DNA of 20,383 nt, from positions 1 through 20,383 of IMG/VR virus record IMGVR_UViG_3300021138_002045, one strand, 5' to 3'. Both the position numbers and the translations under genes were made by a program. This document shows positions 13,111 through 19,099 of the stretch, in pieces. This DNA is from a virus. Under the pieces are notes generated by a model. That model ran no database searches. It worked only from the letters and a program-made list of their open reading frames with translations, and was not told where the DNA came from. Position 1 is the first letter of the stretch; each line of letters opens with the position of its first letter.

Positions 13111-13617
13111 ATGGCTATATGGACCGTCAAAACTTACTACAAAAAAAATGTACAAGAAGTTGAACACTGGGTTCAACGCGATGGTGAAGGCCGTATCACA
13201 GTCACTAATGGATTCCGTTGGGGCGAGTGGACAGTGGAAACCACAGATGATCTTCCACCCGAGTTTGAATTTGCCGAAGTACCCGGCGGCAATGGTGCAC
13301 GAGACAGTATCAACATGTTGGACTGTGCAGTCAACAATATTGGCGATGTAGAACTGGTCAACATGGATGACGGCGGATGCTGGTATGACGTTGATATCAC
13401 TGGTGTTGATGAAGAAGCCGAACAAGAGCTTGAAGAATTTATTGATGAAAACGGCATCTATGACCTAGAAGATAGAGATGATGACATCTGGTACCAAGAT
13501 GAAACCGAATGGTGGATCTGGGGTCCGATTGAAATCTTAAACGAGTCCGGCGAGCGTGTGCGTATTATCTCGGCCGATGACCAAGGTAACGTAGTAGACT
13601 TCAAGGAACAAGAATGA
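13111..13617 (+). CDS. Acidic protein of unknown function
   Basis: This is a 168-residue, strongly acidic protein. The N-terminal half is beta-like (ITVTNGFRWGEWTVETTDD); the centre has NMDDGGCWYDVDITGVDEEA; then come an acidic helix (EQELEEFIDENG) and a final beta-like tail with tryptophans (ETEWWIWGPIEIL). Strong net negative charge is seen in DNA-mimic and anti-restriction proteins, but the globular look and tryptophans do not specifically support that. It overlaps the next gene by four bases (ATGA). The function is unknown. Confidence 0.75.
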   Translation: MAIWTVKTYYKKNVQEVEHWVQRDGEGRITVTNGFRWGEWTVETTDDLPPEFEFAEVPGGNGARDSINMLDCAVNNIGDVELVNMDDGGCWYDVDITGVDEEAEQELEEFIDENGIYDLEDRDDDIWYQDETEWWIWGPIEILNESGERVRIISADDQGNVVDFKEQE

Positions 13618-13769
13618 TTCCAGGACTTTTCCAAAAATACAAACTGTTTAGATTCGAAGCGTTCTTGCTGGTGTATGTGCTGTTTAGCATAGTTGGTGCA
13701 TACAATCTTGCTCACTTGGCTGTGTTTTCTTATATCATACTGTTGTTAGAATCCATGGCGGATCGATGA
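13614..13769 (+). CDS. Small membrane protein (51 residues)
   Basis: This is a 51-residue protein with a basic N-terminus (GLFQKYKLFRFE) and a long hydrophobic region (about residues 16-46, FLLVYVLFSIVGAYNL then LAVFSYIILLLE), probably two short membrane helices in a hairpin. It is joined by ATGA overlaps to both neighbours, which strongly supports a real gene. The basic start suggests the N-terminus stays in the cytoplasm. No function is recognised. Confidence 0.72.
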   Translation: MIPGLFQKYKLFRFEAFLLVYVLFSIVGAYNLAHLAVFSYIILLLESMADR

Positions 13770-14410
13770 GCACGAAAGATTTTTGGACCTATTTTGAGCA
13801 AGAAGCCGAACCCAGATTAGAAAAACGAGCCGGAACATTTAGGAAGATGTTTGAATATTTGGATCAGCAATCGGGCCCGATCCTGATCATTGAAACTGGA
13901 GTCGCTCGTCAACCCGATAACTGGGCCGGAGATGGACAAAGCACGGTGTTGTTTGATCGTTATGTCTCAGCTCGTGGACCCGACAGTCATGTTCATGCTG
14001 TAGATATCAGTGCCGATTCGGTCATGGCCTGTCGCAGCATGGTTGGCAATCAAACCACGGTACACTTACAAGACAGCGTGAAGTTTTTAGATGAACTAGC
14101 AAGAGATGCCGACGGTATAAGACCAAACTTGGTGTATCTTGACAGTTGGGATCTTGATTGGGATTATTGGTTCCCAAGTTCTGCACACTGTCTCAAGGAG
14201 TTTGCCGCGATCACGCCCCTGTTGAACCCGGATACCTTGTTGGTAGTGGATGATAGCCCTCCGGTCACACACATCTTGGAATCTGGCGAGCGTACTATTA
14301 TCGCACCCAGCAAGATTGCTGGCAAAGGTCGATTATTGGCCGAATACGCAAATCAAATTGGTGTGTTACCTTATTTTGCACAATATCAAGCAGGATGGAT
14401 CGGCTTATGA
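13766..14410 (+). CDS. Class I SAM-dependent methyltransferase-like protein
   Basis: This is a 214-residue protein with a Rossmann-like layout: a first strand IIETGVAR (about 41-48) in place of the usual G-x-G-x-G loop, an acidic end of strand two in VHAVDIS (about 76-82), a conserved VHLQDSVKFLDEL (about 98-110), LVYLDSWDLDWDYW with the strand-four aspartate, and LLVVDDSPP. This resembles the Methyltransf_24 family, which acts on small molecules or sugars. A catalytic assignment is not possible, and a decayed or non-methylating member is an alternative. It is joined by ATGA overlaps to membrane-protein genes on both sides, so it probably works with, or near, the membrane. Confidence 0.65.
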   Translation: MSTKDFWTYFEQEAEPRLEKRAGTFRKMFEYLDQQSGPILIIETGVARQPDNWAGDGQSTVLFDRYVSARGPDSHVHAVDISADSVMACRSMVGNQTTVHLQDSVKFLDELARDADGIRPNLVYLDSWDLDWDYWFPSSAHCLKEFAAITPLLNPDTLLVVDDSPPVTHILESGERTIIAPSKIAGKGRLLAEYANQIGVLPYFAQYQAGWIGL

Positions 14411-14634
14411 ACCCTATCACACTACTGACAAGTGGCATCAATGATTTATGGATTTGGACTTACAGTATCGTTGCTGGCTGGGGACTCACTGTCACTGCCA
14501 TGGTTGTGGCCGTGGTAATATTGCTAATTCGTACCATAAATCTGCAAAAAAGAATTGAGAACCTCGAAAATCGTGTGGTAGCCAATGAACGTGACTTTAA
14601 TTTGATGACCAAAACATGGCCGGGCAAACGATAG
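14407..14634 (+). CDS. Small membrane protein with C-terminal coiled coil
   Basis: This is a 75-residue protein. A hydrophobic helix (about residues 17-41, including AGWGLTVTAMVVAVVILLI) is followed by a charged heptad-like segment (LQKRIENLENRVVANERDF). The ATG at 14407 lies in the stop of the methyltransferase-like gene (ATGA) and is preferred to an in-frame ATG 12 bases earlier. Its design resembles the anchored coiled-coil protein at 12499. The next gene overlaps its end by 19 bases. The function is unknown. Confidence 0.7.
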   Translation: MNPITLLTSGINDLWIWTYSIVAGWGLTVTAMVVAVVILLIRTINLQKRIENLENRVVANERDFNLMTKTWPGKR

Positions 14635-15185
14635 ACACACACGTCTGTTCGGTATGCAGTTGTGATTACACCGACGACGAAGGTGGTATACAAGGTTATT
14701 TTGGCATATTGCCCGTGAATTTTTGTCCAACCTGTTTTAGTTGCATGTGTGACATGGCCGCACAGTATCTGGATATTGGTCTGGATGACGAATCAAATCC
14801 CGAACACGATCGCCTGATCGAACATCTTAAAGGCATACGTCATGTTGTGATAAATGCCACCTATGGTGGATTTGGCCTAAGCCGAGCGGCCGAATTGGCC
14901 TATCTACATCGTACTGGCACAGCCTACACCTTGGAGGATCGTGAAGATCGTGCCGCAACAATACAACAGGGACAACGTATCTGGGTCAATCGATCCTGGT
15001 GGAACAGTCGAGCTCTCGAACGCGATGATCCGGTCCTGGTCGGCATAGTGCATGAAATGGGCACAGCAGCCAATGGTGAACATGCAAATTTGTCCATAGT
15101 ACAAATTCCTGCCGATGTTGAATGGCAGATTGAAGAATATGATGGTCGCGAATGGGTAGCTGAAAAGCACCGCACCTGGAGTTAA
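14616..15185 (+). CDS. Cysteine-rich N-terminal protein, unknown phage family
   Basis: This is a 189-residue protein. The N-terminus has a probable zinc ribbon: C11-x2-C14 (and C16), then C37-x2-C40-x2-C43 and C45. The C-terminal part (about 75-189) carries INATYGGFGLSRAAELAYL, RDDPVLVGIVHEMG, and a final VEWQIEEYDGREWVAEKHRTW. The YGGFGLS, RDDP and EYDGxExVxExHRTW blocks are shared by many uncharacterised phage proteins, some without the cysteines. No catalytic site is obvious. Here a metal-binding head seems to be fused to that domain. It overlaps the previous gene by 19 bases. Confidence 0.75.
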   Translation: MAGQTIDTHVCSVCSCDYTDDEGGIQGYFGILPVNFCPTCFSCMCDMAAQYLDIGLDDESNPEHDRLIEHLKGIRHVVINATYGGFGLSRAAELAYLHRTGTAYTLEDREDRAATIQQGQRIWVNRSWWNSRALERDDPVLVGIVHEMGTAANGEHANLSIVQIPADVEWQIEEYDGREWVAEKHRTWS

Positions 15186-15201
15186 AAACGGTAAATATGC
15201 A

Positions 15202-16752
15202 ATGATATTTGGATTCACAATTTTGGCCACAGCATTACTATTGAGCTTGGTGGCAGCTTATTATTCAATCATGGGTCTCACGGCTATTTTTGCCGCGGCC
15301 ACTGTACCGGTGATCATCATGGGCGCCAGCTTGGAACTGGGCAAAATAGTTGCCACTGTATGGCTGCACAATAACTGGCGTCGTGCTAGTTGGCTATTTA
15401 AAACCTATCTTGTGCCGGCTGTGTTCTTTTTGATGTTGTTGACCAGCATGGGAATTTTTGGCTTCTTGTCGAAGGCCCACAGCGACCAAAGTCTTGTAAG
15501 CGGAGATGTCACAGCCAAGATTGCCATATACGATGAAAAAATTCGAACCGAACGGGAAAATATAGATGCAGATCGCAAATCTCTCAAACAAATGGATGAG
15601 GCTGTGGACCAAGTTATGGCACGCTCAACTTCGGAAGAAGGGGCAAGTAGATCCAGTGCAATTCGAAAAGGCCAGCAGAAAGAACGTGCTCGCCTGCTTG
15701 CGGACATTACAACGGCTCAACAAAGGATCACCGCTCTCAACGAGGAGCGAGCGCCTGTTGCCGCAGAAGTTAGGAAAGTGGAAGCGGAGGTCGGGCCGAT
15801 AAAATATATCGCGGCCCTGTTGTACGGCGACAATCCCGATTCGGGCATACTGGAACGAGCTGTGAGATTTGTGATCATCATGATTGTGCTGGTGTTTGAT
15901 CCCTTGGCCTTGTGCCTGATCTTGTCGGCCAACAAACAATTTGAGTGGGCCAGGCACGGCACAGGTGGCTGGGTACACGACGAAGAGTCCGAAGAAGAAT
16001 CGGTAGAATCATGGTTTGACCACGCACGGGAACGAGCACGATTTTGGGATCAACAACCCAAGCACGAGTTTGAAGGAATCAGAGAGCCTGGTGGAGAGTG
16101 GATCCAGACCGGCCCTACATTTGACCCGCCTCACCAGACCGGTACCAACGACCCGATTGATTTCCCCAAATATGAACCCGATGACGGTCCATTGACCAAA
16201 GAGCAAGTCGAAGCAATTAAAGAAACGGCCAAAGACGAATTACCAACAGGTGAACTGATTGCCAGAGAAGAATTATTCCCTGCAGTTCCAGAAGAGCCAC
16301 CATTGCCGGCTCCGATCGTTGGTCGGGTAGTTTCAGCCGGCGGTGAATATGTGGAAATAAATGGCAAACGCATGCATCACAAAGCATTTGACATACACAG
16401 CGAGGACGCTGGTCATGCAGTTGAACGCCATGAACGAGCACGATTGCAAGCCGATAATGATCCGACCGCAGCCGCTACCACATCAGGCTTTGGTATAGCA
16501 TTTCCTGATTCGCCCAACAAGGGCGATACCTATCTACGTGTGGATCGCCTGCCCACTGTGTTGTACAAGTTCAACGGTCGTGACTGGATCGAAGTCGACA
16601 AAGAAGTCAGCAACAGTTATATCTACGAAGATTCTTATATAGATCATCTCATTACCAGAATTGGATCAGGCGAATACGATCCTGATTTGTTGAGCGAAAC
16701 CGAGCGTGAAGCCATTGCTCAAAGATTGAAAAACAACCCACCAACGGTGTAA
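15202..16752 (+). CDS. Large membrane protein with coiled coil and C-terminal phage domain
   Basis: This is a 516-residue protein of unknown function. Likely membrane helices lie at about 3-24, 26-48, 68-90 and 220-242. Residues 100-198 between helices three and four are charged and heptad-like, a probable coiled coil (DEKIRTERENIDADRKSLKQ). The C-terminal 270 residues are soluble and acidic. They end with a block containing FPDSPNKGDTYLRVDRLP, LYKFNGRDWIEVDKE, and an acidic tail with DHLITRIGSGEYDPDLLSE. No enzyme motif is visible. With an even number of helices both ends are probably cytoplasmic, leaving the coiled coil in the periplasm if the first helix enters from the cytoplasm. The start lacks a clear ribosome site; a GTAAATAT motif is four bases upstream. 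Confidence 0.8.
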   Translation: MIFGFTILATALLLSLVAAYYSIMGLTAIFAAATVPVIIMGASLELGKIVATVWLHNNWRRASWLFKTYLVPAVFFLMLLTSMGIFGFLSKAHSDQSLVSGDVTAKIAIYDEKIRTERENIDADRKSLKQMDEAVDQVMARSTSEEGASRSSAIRKGQQKERARLLADITTAQQRITALNEERAPVAAEVRKVEAEVGPIKYIAALLYGDNPDSGILERAVRFVIIMIVLVFDPLALCLILSANKQFEWARHGTGGWVHDEESEEESVESWFDHARERARFWDQQPKHEFEGIREPGGEWIQTGPTFDPPHQTGTNDPIDFPKYEPDDGPLTKEQVEAIKETAKDELPTGELIAREELFPAVPEEPPLPAPIVGRVVSAGGEYVEINGKRMHHKAFDIHSEDAGHAVERHERARLQADNDPTAAATTSGFGIAFPDSPNKGDTYLRVDRLPTVLYKFNGRDWIEVDKEVSNSYIYEDSYIDHLITRIGSGEYDPDLLSETEREAIAQRLKNNPPTV

Positions 16753-16753
16753 C

Positions 16754-17953
16754 ATGTCCATGCTCAACGCCTGCAGTTTTTGTTCCAAGTCCAAAGATCA
16801 AGTGTTGAAGCTGATAGTAGGTGAAAATTCGGCCATTTGTAACGAGTGCGTGAATCTCTGCAGTGGCCTGTTGATTGATACCAAAAAAACACGTCGTAAC
16901 AAAACTAGCCCAGTATCAATACCGGATCCACGAGCAATATGCGAGTATCTTGATCAACACATAGTGGGACAACACACGGCCAAGCAGGTGTTGAGTGTGG
17001 CCATAGTCAATCACTACAAACGCATAAACAATCTGGATCCTGACCTGGAAATACAAAAGGCCAATATCTTGATGTTGGGCCCAACCGGTACCGGCAAGAC
17101 CTTGATGGCACGCACCGTGGCACGCTATTTGAATGTGCCGTTTGTGATAGCAGATGCTACCACTCTTACCGAAGCTGGATATGTGGGCGATGATGTTGAA
17201 AGCCTAATTTCCCGACTGTATATCGCAGCCGATGGAGATGTAGCACAGTGCGAAAAAGGTATCGTGTTCCTGGATGAAATTGACAAGATTGCCAGAAAAA
17301 GCGAAAGCAGTACAGTGAGTCGCGATGTGTCAGGTGAAGGTGTACAACAGGCCCTGCTGAAATTGGTCGAAGGTACTCGGTGCCGTATATCGCCTCAAGG
17401 ATCAAGACGCACTCCCACTACCGAATCGGTCGAAATCGACACCACCAACATCTTGTTTATAGGTGGTGGAGCATTCGTGGGCCTGGATCAAATTGTGAAA
17501 AATCGTGTGCAAGGAACTGCTATTGGATTCGGTGCTCAATTGACAGCCAATACAACCGACGCCACCCAGCCCACTCCTGACGACCTGGTACGCTATGGAT
17601 TGATACCAGAATTTGTGGGCCGATTCAGCAGCACGGTGAACTTGCAAGATCTAAGCAAGGCCCAGTTGATTGACATATTGACTACAATCAAAAACAATTT
17701 TGTTGCTCAGTACAAATGGTTGTTTGAACAAGACGGTGTCAACTTGGACTTTGATGCAGACAGCCTGGACTTGATCGCCGAACGCACCTTGACATCCCGG
17801 ACCGGTGCTAGAGGATTGCACGCCGAACTTGAACGTGTGCTGTTACCACACATGTTTGATCTACCTCGCTACAGCAAGCAGAACATACTTCATGTGGTCA
17901 TCAACAAAGACCAGGTAAATACCCCCATGACACTTGCACAGGAAAACCAATGA
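16754..17953 (+). CDS. clpX: ClpX AAA+ unfoldase
   Basis: ClpX unfolds tagged proteins and threads them into the ClpP peptidase. The 399-residue protein has the full plan: an N-terminal zinc domain with C7, C10, C29 and C32; Walker A GPTGTGKT (109-116); pore loop GYVG (142-145); Walker B VFLDEID (171-177); arginine finger GRF (R290); and sensor 2 GARG (R353). The ClpP-docking loop IGFG (257-260) is intact. The usual RKH pore-entrance triplet reads RRT (218-220). It is about 25 residues shorter than E. coli ClpX. ATG at 16754 or 16760 is possible; neither has a strong ribosome site. bS21 starts in its stop codon (ATGA). No clpP is in the window, so it probably uses host ClpP. Confidence 0.95.
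   Translation: MSMLNACSFCSKSKDQVLKLIVGENSAICNECVNLCSGLLIDTKKTRRNKTSPVSIPDPRAICEYLDQHIVGQHTAKQVLSVAIVNHYKRINNLDPDLEIQKANILMLGPTGTGKTLMARTVARYLNVPFVIADATTLTEAGYVGDDVESLISRLYIAADGDVAQCEKGIVFLDEIDKIARKSESSTVSRDVSGEGVQQALLKLVEGTRCRISPQGSRRTPTTESVEIDTTNILFIGGGAFVGLDQIVKNRVQGTAIGFGAQLTANTTDATQPTPDDLVRYGLIPEFVGRFSSTVNLQDLSKAQLIDILTTIKNNFVAQYKWLFEQDGVNLDFDADSLDLIAERTLTSRTGARGLHAELERVLLPHMFDLPRYSKQNILHVVINKDQVNTPMTLAQENQ
17915..17922 (+). promoter_or_regulatory. Candidate promoter motif GTAAATAC before rpsU
   Basis: GTAAATAC sits inside the end of clpX, 28 bases before the bS21 ATG, with AGGAAA between as ribosome site. It is the same octamer as before clpS and nrdA. It could give the ribosomal protein gene its own late transcript. 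Confidence 0.33.
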
Positions 17954-18171
17954 AACTATACGGACGATCAGTCTTGGTCAAGGATGGCAATGTAGAAAAA
18001 GCTCTACGCAAATTCAAGAAAAAAATAGCCGACAGTGGTCTCTTGGTCGAACTGAGAGAACGCGAAACTTACGAAAAACCCACCACTCGTCGCAAAAGAA
18101 AAAAATCCGCCGCCAAAAATCGTTGGCGCAAACAGGTGGCCGGTCAGCAATTACCTAAAAAATTGTTCTGA
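17950..18171 (+). CDS. rpsU: Ribosomal protein bS21
   Basis: bS21 binds the small ribosomal subunit near the anti-Shine-Dalgarno end of 16S rRNA and affects initiation. The 73-residue protein matches the family along its length: [20 protein letters not shown], the hallmark [11 protein letters not shown], and a very basic C-terminal tail ([16 protein letters not shown]) ending KKLF. E. coli bS21 is 71 residues. Large phages, including some pelagiphages and huge phages, are known to carry this gene. It starts in the clpX stop codon with AGGAAA upstream. Replacing host bS21 in ribosomes is the expected mode of action; bias toward phage mRNAs is inference. Confidence 0.93.
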   Translation: MKLYGRSVLVKDGNVEKALRKFKKKIADSGLLVELRERETYEKPTTRRKRKKSAAKNRWRKQVAGQQLPKKLF

Positions 18172-18184
18172 TCGCCGAATAATC

Positions 18185-18219
18185 TTTTCCTATAATTCAA
18201 TTTAGTGTATAATAAATAC
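18185..18219 (+). promoter_or_regulatory. Candidate promoter for hsp20
   Basis: TATAAT (18208-18213) overlaps ATAAATAC (18212-18219), so the site could work as a sigma70-type -10 or as a T4-type late promoter. The -35 at 17-base spacing is poor (TTTTCC, 18185-18190). Transcription would start near 18220, right where the following stem begins. Confidence 0.55.
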
Positions 18220-18251
18220 TAATACGAATGCCGCAGTTTGGGTTCGTATTA
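18220..18251 (+). promoter_or_regulatory. 5' UTR stem-loop of hsp20
   Basis: TAATACGAA (18220-18228) pairs perfectly with TTCGTATTA (18243-18251), a 9-bp stem with a 14-base loop. It sits at the expected 5' end of the transcript, 16 bases before the ribosome site AAAGGAG (18267-18273), and does not include it. A stem at the 5' end can protect mRNA from decay. Because the ribosome site is free, a classical heat-sensing thermometer is not supported. Confidence 0.5.
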
Positions 18252-18279
18252 TGTCACTTGCTTAATAAAGGAGAAAACA

Positions 18280-18720
18280 ATGACTAAATTCACATCACTA
18301 GACCTCACCCCGTTTTATCGCAACAGCATAGGCGTAGATCGCTTGTTTGATAGACTTATCGATCAAATGGATCATGCCAGCGGGACCAACTATCCACCCT
18401 ACAACATTATCAAGACTGGCGAAAACAGCTTTGAAGTTCAGATCGCCATAGCCGGCTTTGGCGAAGGCGAAATTGAAATCACTGTCAATGATGGAAATCT
18501 GGTAGTTACCGGAAACAAAGATCCTGAAATTGAAACCGACACCACCGCCTATCTTTACAGAGGTATCAGTGCTAGACGTTTTGTACGCAGTTTTAGTCTG
18601 GCTGACTATGTTGAAGTGGTCAATGCTGTAAGCCGTAATGGTATCTTGAGTATCACACTAGAAAGAAAGATTCCTGAAGAACTCAAGCCAAAGACCATTG
18701 CAATCACCTACTCAAATTAG
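18280..18720 (+). CDS. hsp20: Small heat-shock protein, Hsp20/alpha-crystallin (IbpA-like)
   Basis: This is an ATP-independent holdase that binds unfolding proteins. The 146-residue protein has an N-terminal arm (FYRNSIGVDRLFDRLIDQM), the alpha-crystallin domain (about 40-130) starting at YPPYNIIKTGENSFEVQIAI and containing the signature NGILSITLER, and a C-terminal I-x-I motif (IAI) for oligomer assembly. Hsp20 genes are common in T4-type cyanophages and related phages. ATG 18280 is chosen over an upstream in-frame start because AAAGGAG lies six bases before it. It has its own candidate promoter and 5' stem-loop. A probable role is protecting capsid or other phage proteins during assembly, in concert with clpX and clpS alongside. 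Confidence 0.94.
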   Translation: MTKFTSLDLTPFYRNSIGVDRLFDRLIDQMDHASGTNYPPYNIIKTGENSFEVQIAIAGFGEGEIEITVNDGNLVVTGNKDPEIETDTTAYLYRGISARRFVRSFSLADYVEVVNAVSRNGILSITLERKIPEELKPKTIAITYSN

Positions 18721-18737
18721 TATAATAGTGTAAATAC
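18698..18737 (+). promoter_or_regulatory. Candidate promoter for clpS
   Basis: TTGCAA (18698-18703), a 17-base spacer and TATAAT (18721-18726) make a fair sigma70-type promoter whose -35 lies in the end of hsp20. GTAAATAC (18730-18737) follows directly, so an overlapping late promoter is also possible. The layout parallels the hsp20 promoter. Confidence 0.6.
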
Positions 18738-18763
18738 AGTGGAGGACCTGGTCCTCCACTGTA
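18735..18763 (+). repeat. Perfect 14-bp inverted repeat in clpS leader
   Basis: TACAGTGGAGGACC (18735-18748) and GGTCCTCCACTGTA (18750-18763) are exact reverse complements around a single T. As RNA this gives a GC-rich hairpin of about 12 pairs with a 3-base loop at or near the 5' end of the clpS mRNA. No T-run follows on either strand, so a terminator is unlikely. The clpS ribosome site AAGGA (18779-18783) lies outside it; an internal GGAGG is buried in the stem. It could also be a protein-binding site as DNA. Confidence 0.75.
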
Positions 18764-18790
18764 CCACAAAACAAGTAAAAAGGAATCGAG

Positions 18791-19099
18791 ATGGCACACG
18801 CCGACACAGTTACAAAAATAGAAATCAATCACAGCTTGCAAGAGCCACCTATGTTCAAAGTAATCTATCTCAACGACAGTCAAACAACCATGGAGTTTGT
18901 GATAGAAACCCTGATTGATTTTTTCAATTACAACACTGAAACGGCTGTGAAAATCACCGAAGACATTCATGTCACTGGCAGTGCCACGGTCGCTGTGTTA
19001 CCTTACGAAATAGCCGAGCAAAAAGGCATCGAAGTCACTGTGCATGCTCGCAGTCAAAACTACCCGCTACAAGTCAAACTAGAACCCGAAACAGTTTAA
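18791..19099 (+). CDS. clpS: ClpS-like N-degron adaptor
   Basis: ClpS recognises proteins with N-degron residues and delivers them to ClpAP. The 102-residue protein aligns with E. coli ClpS without gaps through the core: EPPMFKVIYLND (18-29), TTMEFVIETLIDFFNYNTE (32-50) and HVTGSA (60-65). The pocket residues N28, D29, M34 and H60 correspond to N34, D35, M40 and H66, with the same spacing; the second aspartate of the usual NDD is serine. The N-terminal arm that acts on ClpA is present (about 17 residues). No clpA is in the window, so it would need host ClpA or the phage ClpX. Its 3' end overlaps the reverse-strand phosphoesterase by four bases. Confidence 0.88.
   Translation: MAHADTVTKIEINHSLQEPPMFKVIYLNDSQTTMEFVIETLIDFFNYNTETAVKITEDIHVTGSATVAVLPYEIAEQKGIEVTVHARSQNYPLQVKLEPETV

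Noticed and set aside
12970-13425. Reverse-strand open frame of 151 codons
   Set aside because: It spans two forward genes with good ribosome sites or coupling, and has no start signals of its own.
13111-13617. DNA-mimic anti-restriction protein (Ocr/ArdA type)
   Set aside because: The acidity is suggestive, but the protein contains many tryptophans, glycines and a beta-like N-terminal half, with no family motif; charge alone is not enough.
18220-18279. RNA thermometer (ROSE or fourU type) in the hsp20 leader
   Set aside because: The only clear stem ends 16 bases before the ribosome site and leaves AAAGGAG unpaired; no U-rich stretch opposite it was found.
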